A stretch of 14,959 bases of DNA from Candidatus Kapaibacterium sp. (GTDB lineage: Bacteria; Bacteroidota; Ignavibacteria; Kapaibacteriales; Kapaibacteriaceae), in contig JAURNF010000047.1 of NCBI GenBank assembly GCA_030830285.1, positions 1 to 14,959 on the forward strand. Direction: 5' to 3'. The notes under the pieces were generated by a model. That model ran no database searches and was not told the origin of the DNA. It saw only the letters and a program-made list of their open reading frames with translations. The translations under genes were made by a program, and so were the position numbers. How positions within the stretch are numbered: position 1 is the stretch's first letter; each line of letters begins with the position of its first letter. This document shows positions 1 through 7,154 of the stretch, piece by piece.

Positions 1-237
1 AAACTCGTCACTGAGTTGATTCTGTGGGATGCGTCGAATTGACGACATGAGTAATGCGGCCTCATGAAGTCGTCCCCGATGTTGTTCGTTTCGGGCAGAG
101 TCTAGGAGCGTGTAGGCCTCTTGGGTCCTTGATGGCTGTGGTGCTTCGGAGGAGCACGCCCATAGCACCACAACTGACAGGACTGCGACGCAGACGTGAA
201 TAAAAAGGGTCGTCGGTCGCGTTTGTGCCACGTACAT
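1..237 (-). CDS. Lipoprotein, N-terminal part only, possible helical-repeat (TPR-like) protein
   Basis: An open frame of 79 codons runs from an ATG at 235-237 to the left edge with no stop, so the gene is cut by the window. The N-terminus is a typical lipoprotein signal: a hydrophobic stretch at about residues 10-27 followed by the lipobox LWAC with the lipidated Cys at 28, then a polar SSEAPQPS linker. The visible mature part (about residues 40-79) contains EAYTLLDSARNEQHRGRL, which looks like an amphipathic helix hairpin of the TPR type common in Bacteroidota lipoproteins. That family guess is inference from about 40 residues. An in-frame TAG lies a few codons upstream. A GTG at 238-240 is an alternative start. 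The gene is divergent from the arsenosugar-like operon, with 125 bp between the starts. Its frame is far more protein-like than the complete antisense frame at 62-247. Confidence 0.7.
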   Translation of the reverse strand, partial: MYVAQTRPTTLFIHVCVAVLSVVVLWACSSEAPQPSRTQEAYTLLDSARNEQHRGRLHEAALLMSSIRRIPQNQLSDEF

Positions 238-362
238 CACACGACAAAACTACCGACGGACTTCTACCTACGTGGGAACTTTAGAGGGTGAGAAACGTGT
301 GAGTTTGTCGGACGAGATGTGCCAAGGTAACTTGTCTCCCGAAGGCTATTCACTCTTAGTTC

Positions 363-704
363 ATGGACACTATGTCGTCGTACTACAACCCTGCTGATCT
401 CGGAAAATTTGGCGCGATTGCCGACTTCCAACCGCAACTCGCCGAGAAGTTCTTCGCCTGGTATGGCGAGGTGTTCGCCGAGGGCGCGCTGACGCAGCGG
501 GAGAAGTCGCTCATCGCCCTGGCAGTCGCCCACGCCGTGCAGTGTCCGTACTGCATTGATGCCTACACAACGGATAGTCTCCAAAAGGGGGCGAGTGAGC
601 AGATGATGATGGAGGCAGTGCACGTTGCTGCAGCCATCCGTGGTGGAGCGTCATTGGTCCACGGCGTGATGATGATGAACAAGGTCAACGACGTGTCGAT
701 GTAA
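363..704 (+). CDS. ArsS-associated AhpD/carboxymuconolactone decarboxylase-like protein
   Basis: A 113-residue single-domain protein of the AhpD/CMD superfamily, of the subgroup found beside ArsS and named arsenosugar biosynthesis-associated peroxidase-like protein. The core is EKSLIALAVAHAVQCPYCID at about residues 47-66, with the redox pair C61-PY-C64 and H57 four residues before it, followed by the helix AVHVAAAIRGGASLVHG (about 85-101). The AhpD proton-relay His four residues after the second Cys is Tyr68 here. A peroxidase or thiol-redox role is inferred from the fold; the true substrate in the arsenosugar pathway is not established. ATG 363 is used; ATG 372 is equally possible because no clear Shine-Dalgarno sequence precedes either. 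It is the first gene of the operon and stops 2 bases before arsS. Confidence 0.88.
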   Translation: MDTMSSYYNPADLGKFGAIADFQPQLAEKFFAWYGEVFAEGALTQREKSLIALAVAHAVQCPYCIDAYTTDSLQKGASEQMMMEAVHVAAAIRGGASLVHGVMMMNKVNDVSM

Positions 705-706
705 CG

Positions 707-1762
707 ATGGCACTCGCAACAACATCGCTCCTGCGAAGGGGCTCAAACCTTGCCGACACATCAGAACAACTTCGTGTTCTTCGATCGAGCAACGCAGATG
801 ATGCAATCCCGTCGTTCGCTGGGATGCTGCGCGATCGTGGTGTTGGACGTCTGACACCTCTCGAGCCGCGTGTACTGCAGATTAACCTCGGCAAGATGTG
901 CAATCAAGCGTGTAAGCATTGTCATGTCGATGCTGGACCGGATCGCACAGAGATTATGTCGCGTGAGACGCTTGAACAATGTCTGACGTTTCTTGCTACC
1001 TCGGCAATCCCGATCGTCGATCTCACGGGTGGTGCTCCGGAGATGAACCCACACTTCCGGTGGTTCGTCGACGAGGTAGCGCGTCTTGGACGCACCGTTA
1101 TGGTGCGATGCAATCTCACGATCATCGTCGCGAATCCGAAGTATCACGATCTGCCATCGTTCTATGCAGAGCGCGGCGTCCACGTTGTATCGTCACTACC
1201 GTTCTACGAAGCATCTCGCACCGACCGTCAACGCGGCTCTGGTGTGTTTGCCGATTCGATCAAGGCAATGCAGATGCTCAATGATGTGGGCTATGGAGCG
1301 CCAGACACTGGACTACGTCTCGACCTTGTGTATAATCCCGTCGGTGCAATCCTGCCCGGACCCCAAGCGCTACTCGAGCAAGACTTCAAGCGCGCCCTCG
1401 ACAAGCAACACGGCGTGCAATTCAACACGTTGATCTGCATCACCAACATGCCCATCTCACGATTCTTGGAGTTCCTCCTCGATCGTGGCTTGTACACATC
1501 GTACATGCAGACGCTCGTCAGCGCATTTAATCCAGCTGCAGCACTCGGCGTCATGTGTCGTGACACAATCTCCGTTGGCTGGGATGGAATGGTGTACGAT
1601 TGCGACTTCAATCAAATGCTCGACCTGCCAGTGGCATGCTCATCAACCCACATCGCATCATTGTCGATTGAGCAACTACAAGCACGCGCGATCGTTGTTG
1701 ATCAACACTGCTATGGTTGTACCGCTGGTGCTGGATCGAGTTGCGGAGGACAGCTCACATGA
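707..1762 (+). CDS. arsS: Arsenosugar biosynthesis radical SAM protein ArsS
   Basis: A 351-residue radical SAM enzyme. C65-NQA-C69-KH-C72 is the CxxxCxxC site for the catalytic [4Fe-4S] cluster, preceded by the strand LQINLGKM. DLTGGAPEMNPHFRW (about 105-119) is the SAM-binding GGE-like motif in the form typical of ArsS. The C-terminal half matches the DUF3641 part, with further cysteines in VMCRDT, VYDCDFNQ and the terminal CYGCTAGAGSSCGG, suggesting an auxiliary cluster. Known family role: transfer of the 5'-deoxyadenosyl group of SAM to dimethylated arsenic, giving the precursor of oxo-arsenosugars. The same family was first described as a rSAM/selenodomain protein, so the metalloid is assigned by homology only. 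Its stop overlaps the next start as ATGA, indicating translational coupling. Confidence 0.9.
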   Translation: MALATTSLLRRGSNLADTSEQLRVLRSSNADDAIPSFAGMLRDRGVGRLTPLEPRVLQINLGKMCNQACKHCHVDAGPDRTEIMSRETLEQCLTFLATSAIPIVDLTGGAPEMNPHFRWFVDEVARLGRTVMVRCNLTIIVANPKYHDLPSFYAERGVHVVSSLPFYEASRTDRQRGSGVFADSIKAMQMLNDVGYGAPDTGLRLDLVYNPVGAILPGPQALLEQDFKRALDKQHGVQFNTLICITNMPISRFLEFLLDRGLYTSYMQTLVSAFNPAAALGVMCRDTISVGWDGMVYDCDFNQMLDLPVACSSTHIASLSIEQLQARAIVVDQHCYGCTAGAGSSCGGQLT

Positions 1763-2328
1763 GTGTGCATCGCTGCGGCTGGTGTCTGAAGGACGATCTC
1801 TACATTAACTACCACGACACTGAGTGGGGCGTGTCTGTGCATGATGAGCGCACGCTGTTCGAGTTTCTCATTCTCGAAACCATGCAAGCTGGCTTGAGCT
1901 GGCACACTGTGCTCAAGAAGCGCGAAGCGTTTCGTGCGGCCTATTACAACTTCGATGTGCAGGCCGTTGCGCGCTTCACCGAAGCCGATGTGGAGCGTCT
2001 GATGTCGAACGCAGGCATCATTCGTAATCGTGCAAAGATCACCGCATCCATCGTCAACGCACAGGCATTCCTACGTGTAGCCGAAGAGTGGGGCACGTTC
2101 GACAGCTACATCTGGAACTTCGTTGATGGCGCTCCCGTTGTGAATGCCTGGACAGAACTCTCACAGCTTCCGGCAACAACTCCATTGAGTGACCTTATCT
2201 CGCGTGATCTCCGCCGACGTGGCTTTTCGTTTGTGGGCAGCACGGTTGTGTATGCACACATGCAAGCTACTGGCATGGTGAATGATCATCTCACATCATG
2301 CTTTCGATATCATGAGGTGATGTCATGA
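1759..2328 (+). CDS. tag: DNA-3-methyladenine glycosylase I (Tag family)
   Basis: 189 residues, the usual Tag length. All signature features are present: C6 in HRCGW, H19 in YHDTEWG, and the C-terminal H and C of NDHLTSCF (the four zinc-snap ligands), and E40 in LILETMQAGLSWHTVLKKR, equivalent to the E. coli catalytic-pocket Glu38. Known role: excision of N3-methyladenine from alkylated DNA by cleaving the N-glycosidic bond. The start at 1759 is chosen over the in-frame codon at 1717, because the family begins at the RCGW motif and ATG 1759 overlaps the arsS stop as ATGA. The 3' end overlaps the next gene the same way. It lies inside an arsenosugar-type operon, so either it repairs damage caused by methylated or adenosylated intermediates, or it has been recruited to remove adenine from an ArsS product (inference). 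Confidence 0.9.
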   Translation: MSVHRCGWCLKDDLYINYHDTEWGVSVHDERTLFEFLILETMQAGLSWHTVLKKREAFRAAYYNFDVQAVARFTEADVERLMSNAGIIRNRAKITASIVNAQAFLRVAEEWGTFDSYIWNFVDGAPVVNAWTELSQLPATTPLSDLISRDLRRRGFSFVGSTVVYAHMQATGMVNDHLTSCFRYHEVMS

Positions 2329-2792
2329 CCGACTTGATCACCTCCATTGTGATCAACGCAGCTATCGTCTGCGCAGGCATCATCGGCATGGAGTTCTTTG
2401 TGATCGCCTTTCACCGGTATGTCATGCATGGCGTGTTGTGGCGTATCCATCACACGCATCACGCGCCAACAAAGCATCCGCTCGAGCTTAACGATGTGTT
2501 TGTGGCATTCTTCATGAGTATCGCCTTCACGCTCCTGTTGGTAGGGGGCTTCACCAGCTGGACGTTTTTGGTCGGTGTTGGGGTGGCGATCTATGGCACC
2601 GCGTACTTCGTGATGCACGACATGATCATTCACAAGCGCTTCTTACGTCAGCCTCTTCCAACGAATCGTTACCTCCAGGCAGTCTACCGCATGCACATGG
2701 CGCATCACCGACATGTGACTAACGACACTGGTGAAGCATACGGCATGTTCCTCGTGTTGCCGCGCTATTGGCAACGAACCTCGGCATCCTGA
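2325..2792 (+). CDS. crtZ: CrtZ-like di-iron hydroxylase (beta-carotene hydroxylase / fatty acid hydroxylase superfamily)
   Basis: 155 residues, close to bacterial CrtZ. The di-iron histidine clusters are complete: H30RYVMH35 (HX4H), H42HTHH46, H98DMIIHKR, and H124MAHHRH130. Hydrophobic segments at about 5-28, 57-75 and 79-97 fit an integral membrane enzyme with the His boxes facing the cytoplasm. Family role: O2-dependent 3-hydroxylation of the beta-ionone rings of carotenoids, needing electrons from a ferredoxin-type donor. No other carotenoid gene is in the window, so the substrate is uncertain and could be another lipid. ATG 2325 overlaps the tag stop (ATGA) and its own TGA overlaps the next ATG (TGATG), so it is coupled on both sides. 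CrtZ is the best family match; the carotenoid role is less sure than the fold. Confidence 0.85.
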   Translation: MTDLITSIVINAAIVCAGIIGMEFFVIAFHRYVMHGVLWRIHHTHHAPTKHPLELNDVFVAFFMSIAFTLLLVGGFTSWTFLVGVGVAIYGTAYFVMHDMIIHKRFLRQPLPTNRYLQAVYRMHMAHHRHVTNDTGEAYGMFLVLPRYWQRTSAS

Positions 2793-3373
2793 TGCAGCGC
2801 TCCGTCTGCATTGTTGTGTGCAAAGCACCTGAGCTCGGCCGTGTCAAGACACGTCTTGCTGCTGAGATCGGCGATGAACGTGCGCTTACTGTGTACAGGG
2901 AGCTCCTTCGCATCACGCTTACGTCAGTAGCATCACCAGCATGGGACGTTGTGATTGTGCTCGACGGTGATGCATCGTGCATGCCGCCGCACCCGTATCA
3001 CTGCATACCACAGCGTGGCAATGATCTTGGCGAACGTATCGTGTATGCCATGCATGACGTAGGAGTGTACGACCGATATGTTGTGGTTGGGTCGGACACA
3101 CCTACCATGACAACTCAGCACATCGCCAATGCATTTGCTAAACTCGATACGCACCACGTCGTGATTGGTCCCGCCCTCGACGGTGGCTACTGGCTAATCG
3201 GCATGCGCCAGCCACATGCGCATCTCTTCACCGACATCCCATGGAGCACCGACGCTGTGTGTGGTCGCACTGTGGAGCGCTGCAATCAGCACACGCACAC
3301 GTACGCGCTACTCGACGTGCTGTCGGATGTGGATGTTCGAGACGACCTTGTGAGCCTGTCGCTATCGGTGTGA
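2792..3373 (+). CDS. rSAM-associated / arsenosugar biosynthesis glycosyltransferase-like protein (DUF2064, CofC-like)
   Basis: A 193-residue nucleotide-diphospho-sugar-transferase-like protein of the group called transferase 1, rSAM/selenodomain-associated (TIGR04282, DUF2064). Motifs in order: KAPELGRVKTRLA (11-23, phosphate-binding start of the GT-A-like fold), QRGNDLGERI (74-83), VVGSDTPTM (98-106, with the metal/nucleotide Asp), GPALDGGYWLIG (126-137), IPWST (149-153) and LSDVDVRDDL (178-187). The family co-occurs with ArsS and is proposed to attach the sugar or glycerol-type aglycone part of arsenosugars; the reaction is not proven. ATG 2792 is chosen over the in-frame codon at 2768 because it overlaps the crtZ stop and begins right before the first strand. 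A 31-base gap follows, the largest gap in the operon. Confidence 0.87.
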   Translation: MQRSVCIVVCKAPELGRVKTRLAAEIGDERALTVYRELLRITLTSVASPAWDVVIVLDGDASCMPPHPYHCIPQRGNDLGERIVYAMHDVGVYDRYVVVGSDTPTMTTQHIANAFAKLDTHHVVIGPALDGGYWLIGMRQPHAHLFTDIPWSTDAVCGRTVERCNQHTHTYALLDVLSDVDVRDDLVSLSLSV

Positions 3374-3404
3374 GGTTGAGAGTAGTTCGGTGTAGTTTGC
3401 GTCC

Positions 3405-4553
3405 ATGCGTATCGCAATTGTTGGCAATGGACGTGCCGGATCGACAGCTGCGCGGGTGCTTCGTGAGAAGTATGCGTGCAATGTTGATGTGTTCTCCGAC
3501 GAAACGCGGTTTCATTACGCACGCACGGCACTGATGTACGTGTCGATGGGTGCTGTTGCACCATCGACGATCATCGCCCCTTTGCCAGATGCGCAACTGC
3601 GGGAGATAGCGTCGCTCGATGAACTGCGTGGATATGATGCCGTCGTGCTTGCCACGGGCTCACGTCCGGTACTGCCACCATGGTGCACAGAGCTAGACGC
3701 GGATGTGCAGTGCTACACTGCGTGGAATGACGTTGCAATGCTGGCAGACGCACGTGTGAACAAGAAGCGGTGTGTCGTTGTGGGTGGAGGTCTGATTGGC
3801 GCCGAAGTCGCAGAGGTGCTTCATCATCAGTCAGTGCCATACACGTGGCTGATTCGCGGCACTGGTGTGGCCGACGATATCGTGCCAGGCGACGAGTCGG
3901 CAATGATCACACGCCACATGCAACAGTCAGGTATTGAGGTGCAGGTTGCGTCGGACGTTGTTGCGATGGTGAGAGAGGGTGGACGTGTCACTGGGCTAAC
4001 GCTGCATAGTGGCGAAACACTCGCTGCCGATCATGTTGTTCTTGCAATGGGGTCGACTCCATCCATCGCGCTCGCACAACGTGCTGGGTTGGAGATTGCA
4101 ACGGGCGTTGTGGTTGATGCATCATTCCGCACGTCGCTACCACACGTCTATGCAATCGGCGATTGCGCGCAACCACCGTGGGGCATACGCCCAACGTGGC
4201 ATGATGCGTGCGCGCACGGCGAGCATGTCGCGCACGTGATCGCTGGTGGGGCAGACGCGTATGTGCCATCTATGCCATCGATGCAGGCAACGTTCCTTCA
4301 TCTGGAATGGTACAGTGTGGGCGATACATCATCAGAATCTGATTCGTGGTACTGGCGCGATCCGCATAACGATCGAAGTGTCCGCCTCTATCACCGCAAC
4401 TCGCACGTTGTGGGAGTGCAAACGCTCGCCATTCGCATTGCACGCGAGATGTGTGAGGCGTGGATTGCGCAGTCGCTCAACGTAGATGCTGTCCGCGCAC
4501 AGTTTGCCGATGCCGTGGTCGATCCTGAATTCACACCAACGGTGGTGCTATGA
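3405..4553 (+). CDS. FAD-dependent pyridine nucleotide-disulfide-type oxidoreductase
   Basis: 382 residues with two Rossmann folds. The FAD site is IVGNGRAGSTAARVL at the N-terminus (GxGxxG at 7-12) plus ATGSRP (83-88) and YAIGDC (249-254). The NAD(P) site is VVVGGGLIGAEVAEVL (about 124-139). There is no CxxxxC redox-active disulfide near the N-terminus, so it is not a lipoamide or mercuric reductase; the layout is that of NAD(P)H:acceptor reductases (nitrite-reductase large-subunit or rubredoxin/ferredoxin-reductase-like). The C-terminal about 90 residues, including FLHLEWYSVGD, are less typical. It is translationally coupled (ATGA) to the following membrane ferredoxin-like gene, so I infer that the two form an electron-transfer pair, possibly feeding the CrtZ-like hydroxylase or keeping ArsS clusters reduced. 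The exact acceptor cannot be read from the sequence. Confidence 0.82.
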   Translation: MRIAIVGNGRAGSTAARVLREKYACNVDVFSDETRFHYARTALMYVSMGAVAPSTIIAPLPDAQLREIASLDELRGYDAVVLATGSRPVLPPWCTELDADVQCYTAWNDVAMLADARVNKKRCVVVGGGLIGAEVAEVLHHQSVPYTWLIRGTGVADDIVPGDESAMITRHMQQSGIEVQVASDVVAMVREGGRVTGLTLHSGETLAADHVVLAMGSTPSIALAQRAGLEIATGVVVDASFRTSLPHVYAIGDCAQPPWGIRPTWHDACAHGEHVAHVIAGGADAYVPSMPSMQATFLHLEWYSVGDTSSESDSWYWRDPHNDRSVRLYHRNSHVVGVQTLAIRIAREMCEAWIAQSLNVDAVRAQFADAVVDPEFTPTVVL

Positions 4554-5635
4554 ACCTCGTCCAGATCACATTGCCCGATGCTACGCCACGCTCATGGTGG
4601 ACGCTTCATCGTGGGAGTGTGGGCGCGTATGCACTTGCGGTTGTGTTGACCGGATTCTATGTCTGTGTGTTCTGGTTTCCAGATGTTCTGCAGCCACTCA
4701 CACAGTTCCTCGATCCACTCTCACACGCCCTGCGACGCGCTCCGTCGGATCATTGGTTTCTCTACGGAACTCTGTACACGGGCGCCATCCTGATCATGGG
4801 CGTGCGCATGCTGCATCGCTACCGACACGAGCGCTACCATGTGTATCGCACGAGCGCATTGATGGCGGTGCAACTGCTCTTCGCATATCTGTTGCCTGCA
4901 ACGTTTGAGCGGATGGGACATCAAGCGTTCTACCTGACGTATTTCTGGCCGCTGAAGCCAGAGTATCTGTTCCCTGGTTCGATCGATACCCTGCTGCTGA
5001 GTCCTGATCGTCTGTACGTCTTCGTTGGGTGGTGGAGTATCGTTTGCGCATTCATCGCAACACCCGTGCTCACGTACTACTTCGGCAAGCGTTGGTATTG
5101 CTCGTGGGTGTGCGGATGCGGCGCGCTCGCCGAAACAGCGGGCGATCCGTTCCGTCACCTCAGCAACAAGAGTGCAGGTGCCTGGAAGCTCGAGCGTTGG
5201 ATGATCTACTCGGTACTCGTCTGCATCATTGCGGTAACGGGATTGCTGTGGTGGGCAAACGCAGTGCCTTCATCGCCCCTTGCACACGTCGCGTATCAGG
5301 CGAATCGATGGTATGGGTTCTTCATCGGCGCAGTGTTCTCGGGCGTGATTGGCGTGGGCTTCTATCCGCTCCTTGGGTCACGCATCTGGTGTCGATTTGG
5401 ATGTCCGATGGCAGCAGTGCTTGGCATACTGCAGAAGTACGCGTCGCGATTCCGCATCACGGTGCAGAAGGACCAGTGCATTTCGTGCGGTAACTGTAGC
5501 ACGAATTGCGAGATGGGGATTGACGTGCAACAGTATGCTGAGCGCGGCGAGACGTTTACACGTGCGTCGTGCGTTGGTTGCGGTGTGTGTTCGAGCGTAT
5601 GTCCGCGCGGTGTCCTGCGACTGGATCAGCGGTAG
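4550..5635 (+). CDS. Membrane-bound 4Fe-4S ferredoxin-like protein (NapH/NosR/CcoG-type)
   Basis: 361 residues. Hydrophobic helices lie at about 24-44, 70-85, 102-118, 155-176, 217-236 and 255-275. The cysteine motifs C184-SWV-C188-G-C190 and C281-RFG-C285-P are those of the 4Fe-4S binding membrane domain seen in NapH, NosR and RdxA/CcoG proteins. The C-terminus carries two ferredoxin motifs: C310-IS-C-GN-C-STN-C320 (followed by EMGI rather than Pro) and C341-VG-C-GV-C-SSV-C351-P. Known relatives pass electrons between the quinol pool and cytoplasmic or periplasmic acceptors. Coupling to the FAD oxidoreductase by an ATGA overlap suggests one NAD(P)H-to-membrane redox module. It is the last gene of the operon; its stop lies within a 10-base convergent overlap with the carboxypeptidase gene. 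Confidence 0.85.
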   Translation: MNLVQITLPDATPRSWWTLHRGSVGAYALAVVLTGFYVCVFWFPDVLQPLTQFLDPLSHALRRAPSDHWFLYGTLYTGAILIMGVRMLHRYRHERYHVYRTSALMAVQLLFAYLLPATFERMGHQAFYLTYFWPLKPEYLFPGSIDTLLLSPDRLYVFVGWWSIVCAFIATPVLTYYFGKRWYCSWVCGCGALAETAGDPFRHLSNKSAGAWKLERWMIYSVLVCIIAVTGLLWWANAVPSSPLAHVAYQANRWYGFFIGAVFSGVIGVGFYPLLGSRIWCRFGCPMAAVLGILQKYASRFRITVQKDQCISCGNCSTNCEMGIDVQQYAERGETFTRASCVGCGVCSSVCPRGVLRLDQR

Positions 5636-7125
5636 TAGCTGCGCGCATCCTTCTTCATTTGCACGAGCTCTGTCTTGAGCAAGTACATCATGTGTCCGGC
5701 TGCGTAATACGTCATCTGTGTGTTCTTCACGAGTGGCGCGGGAATGCCCATGTGCTCGAAGGTGTACTCTGCGCCGTAGAACGGTGTTGCAAGATCGTAG
5801 TAGCCGTTGAGCACCCATACACGCAAGTCGGGATTCATCTGCATCGCGTTACGAAGCTTTGGCGCTACGTTAAGGTACTCGTTTTGTGCATTGCTGTAAT
5901 CCCACGGCCATACGCGTCCTGTGAGCACCTCATACGGGAGCGTCGTCTTCACATTGAGTTCACGTCCGAGGTAGTCGTTGATGCACGTTGAGAAGCATCC
6001 CGCGATTGTTGGATGGTGCGACGGGTCGCGTTCCATCGACTCGCCGAGTCGGTCTGCGATGGTGCCGGTATAGCGACTGTCGAAGCGACCAATCACTTGC
6101 CCCTTGTCGCGGAGGAGTTCCTGACAGAAGCGGAAGATGATTGGACGGAGTTCTGCTTTGTCGATGTACGCTTCGCTGAGTCCAGTGAACTGCGCAATGC
6201 GTGTGATCATTGCTGCGCGTTCTGCTGCAGTAAGACGTGTGCCCTTCATCAGCGCCGTTGAGTAGTCGTTGATAGCGAACTCACGTGCTTCTGCAACAAC
6301 TTGTTCGAGTGACTTGGCCTGCATTGCTGGCGAGAGCTTCTTGTGATACCACGCTGTCGCGGCATACGTTGGCAGGAAGGTTGCAAACGGCAGATCATTA
6401 CCATCAGCGAAGTCGATTGACTGGAAGTTGAGCACGGCGCTGACGAGGATGACGCCGTTGAGGTACATGCCGTAGCGGTTTTGGAGATGTTCCGACAAGC
6501 CGCTTGCGCGCGTTGTGCCGTACGACTCTCCGATGAGATACTTGGGCGAAGCCCAGCGCTTGTTGTCGGATGTCCAACGACGTATGAACTCGCCAACAGC
6601 CTCGATGTCTTGGTTGTAGCCGTGGAACTGTTTTGCGTCCTTCTCATCGCTTGCACGTGAGTAACCAGTGCTCACAGGATCGATGAAGACAAGGTCGGTG
6701 AGATCAAGCCATGATTGATCGTTATCGACCAGCTTGTATGGCGGAGGGAGTGTTGTGCCGTCGTCGTTCATTGCCACGCGACGTGGTCCGAGCACACCAA
6801 GGTGCAACCACACGCTCGACGAGCCGGGTCCGCCGTTGAACGAAAACGTCAGTGGACGTGTCGCGGGATCCTTTACACCAGTGCGTGTGTAGGCGATGAA
6901 GAACACCTTCGCGCGTGGTGTACCATCTTCCTTCATCATCGTCAAGTGTCCAGCTGTTGCTTGGTAGTCGATGCGCTGACCGTCAATCACAACGCTGTGG
7001 GATGTCGTGACGGGATCCTGGAAGATTGCTGCTTTTGCTGAGAGGGAGTCAGCTGCAGAAGCGATCGTGCATGAAGCGCACGCAAGAACAACGAGAACGA
7101 TGCAACGAACGAAGGCTGTGAGCAT
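5626..7125 (-). CDS. Secreted S10 family serine carboxypeptidase
   Basis: 499 residues from the preferred ATG at 7123-7125. A signal peptide (hydrophobic residues about 3-19) ends at IASA-ADS, a good signal peptidase I site near residue 24, so the enzyme is probably periplasmic or exported. S10 features: NGGPGSSS (97-104, oxyanion region), DPVSTGYS (149-156), GESYG with nucleophile S201, D444 in NGYYDLATP and H478 in AAGHMMY, completing the Ser-Asp-His triad. Family role: release of C-terminal residues from peptides at acidic pH. A TTG at 7147-7149 would add eight residues; the ATG puts the basic N-terminus directly before the hydrophobic core, but neither start has a clear ribosome site. It lies just downstream of the ybdK-like gene on the same strand, probably co-transcribed. 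Confidence 0.9.
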   Translation of the reverse strand: MLTAFVRCIVLVVLACASCTIASAADSLSAKAAIFQDPVTTSHSVVIDGQRIDYQATAGHLTMMKEDGTPRAKVFFIAYTRTGVKDPATRPLTFSFNGGPGSSSVWLHLGVLGPRRVAMNDDGTTLPPPYKLVDNDQSWLDLTDLVFIDPVSTGYSRASDEKDAKQFHGYNQDIEAVGEFIRRWTSDNKRWASPKYLIGESYGTTRASGLSEHLQNRYGMYLNGVILVSAVLNFQSIDFADGNDLPFATFLPTYAATAWYHKKLSPAMQAKSLEQVVAEAREFAINDYSTALMKGTRLTAAERAAMITRIAQFTGLSEAYIDKAELRPIIFRFCQELLRDKGQVIGRFDSRYTGTIADRLGESMERDPSHHPTIAGCFSTCINDYLGRELNVKTTLPYEVLTGRVWPWDYSNAQNEYLNVAPKLRNAMQMNPDLRVWVLNGYYDLATPFYGAEYTFEHMGIPAPLVKNTQMTYYAAGHMMYLLKTELVQMKKDARSYYR

Positions 7126-7154
7126 AACGCGTACGTGAATGATGTTCAATGAAA

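Noticed and set aside
62..247. Complete 61-codon minus-strand frame
   Set aside because: It lacks protein character and overlaps, in another frame of the same strand, a much better lipoprotein frame with a signal peptide and lipobox.
245..252. TAGTTTTG on the minus strand, matching the Bacteroidota -7 element
   Set aside because: There is no TTG-type -33 partner, and the predicted start would leave almost no leader before ATG 237.
264..623. 119-codon minus-strand frame
   Set aside because: Antisense shadow of the AhpD-like gene, which has clear family motifs.
3228..3596. Minus-strand frame of 122 codons across the transferase/oxidoreductase junction
   Set aside because: Cys/Arg/His-rich composition typical of an antisense frame of a GC-rich gene; both overlapped genes are secure.
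4721..5158. 145-codon minus-strand frame
   Set aside because: Antisense to the membrane ferredoxin gene, with no recognisable feature.
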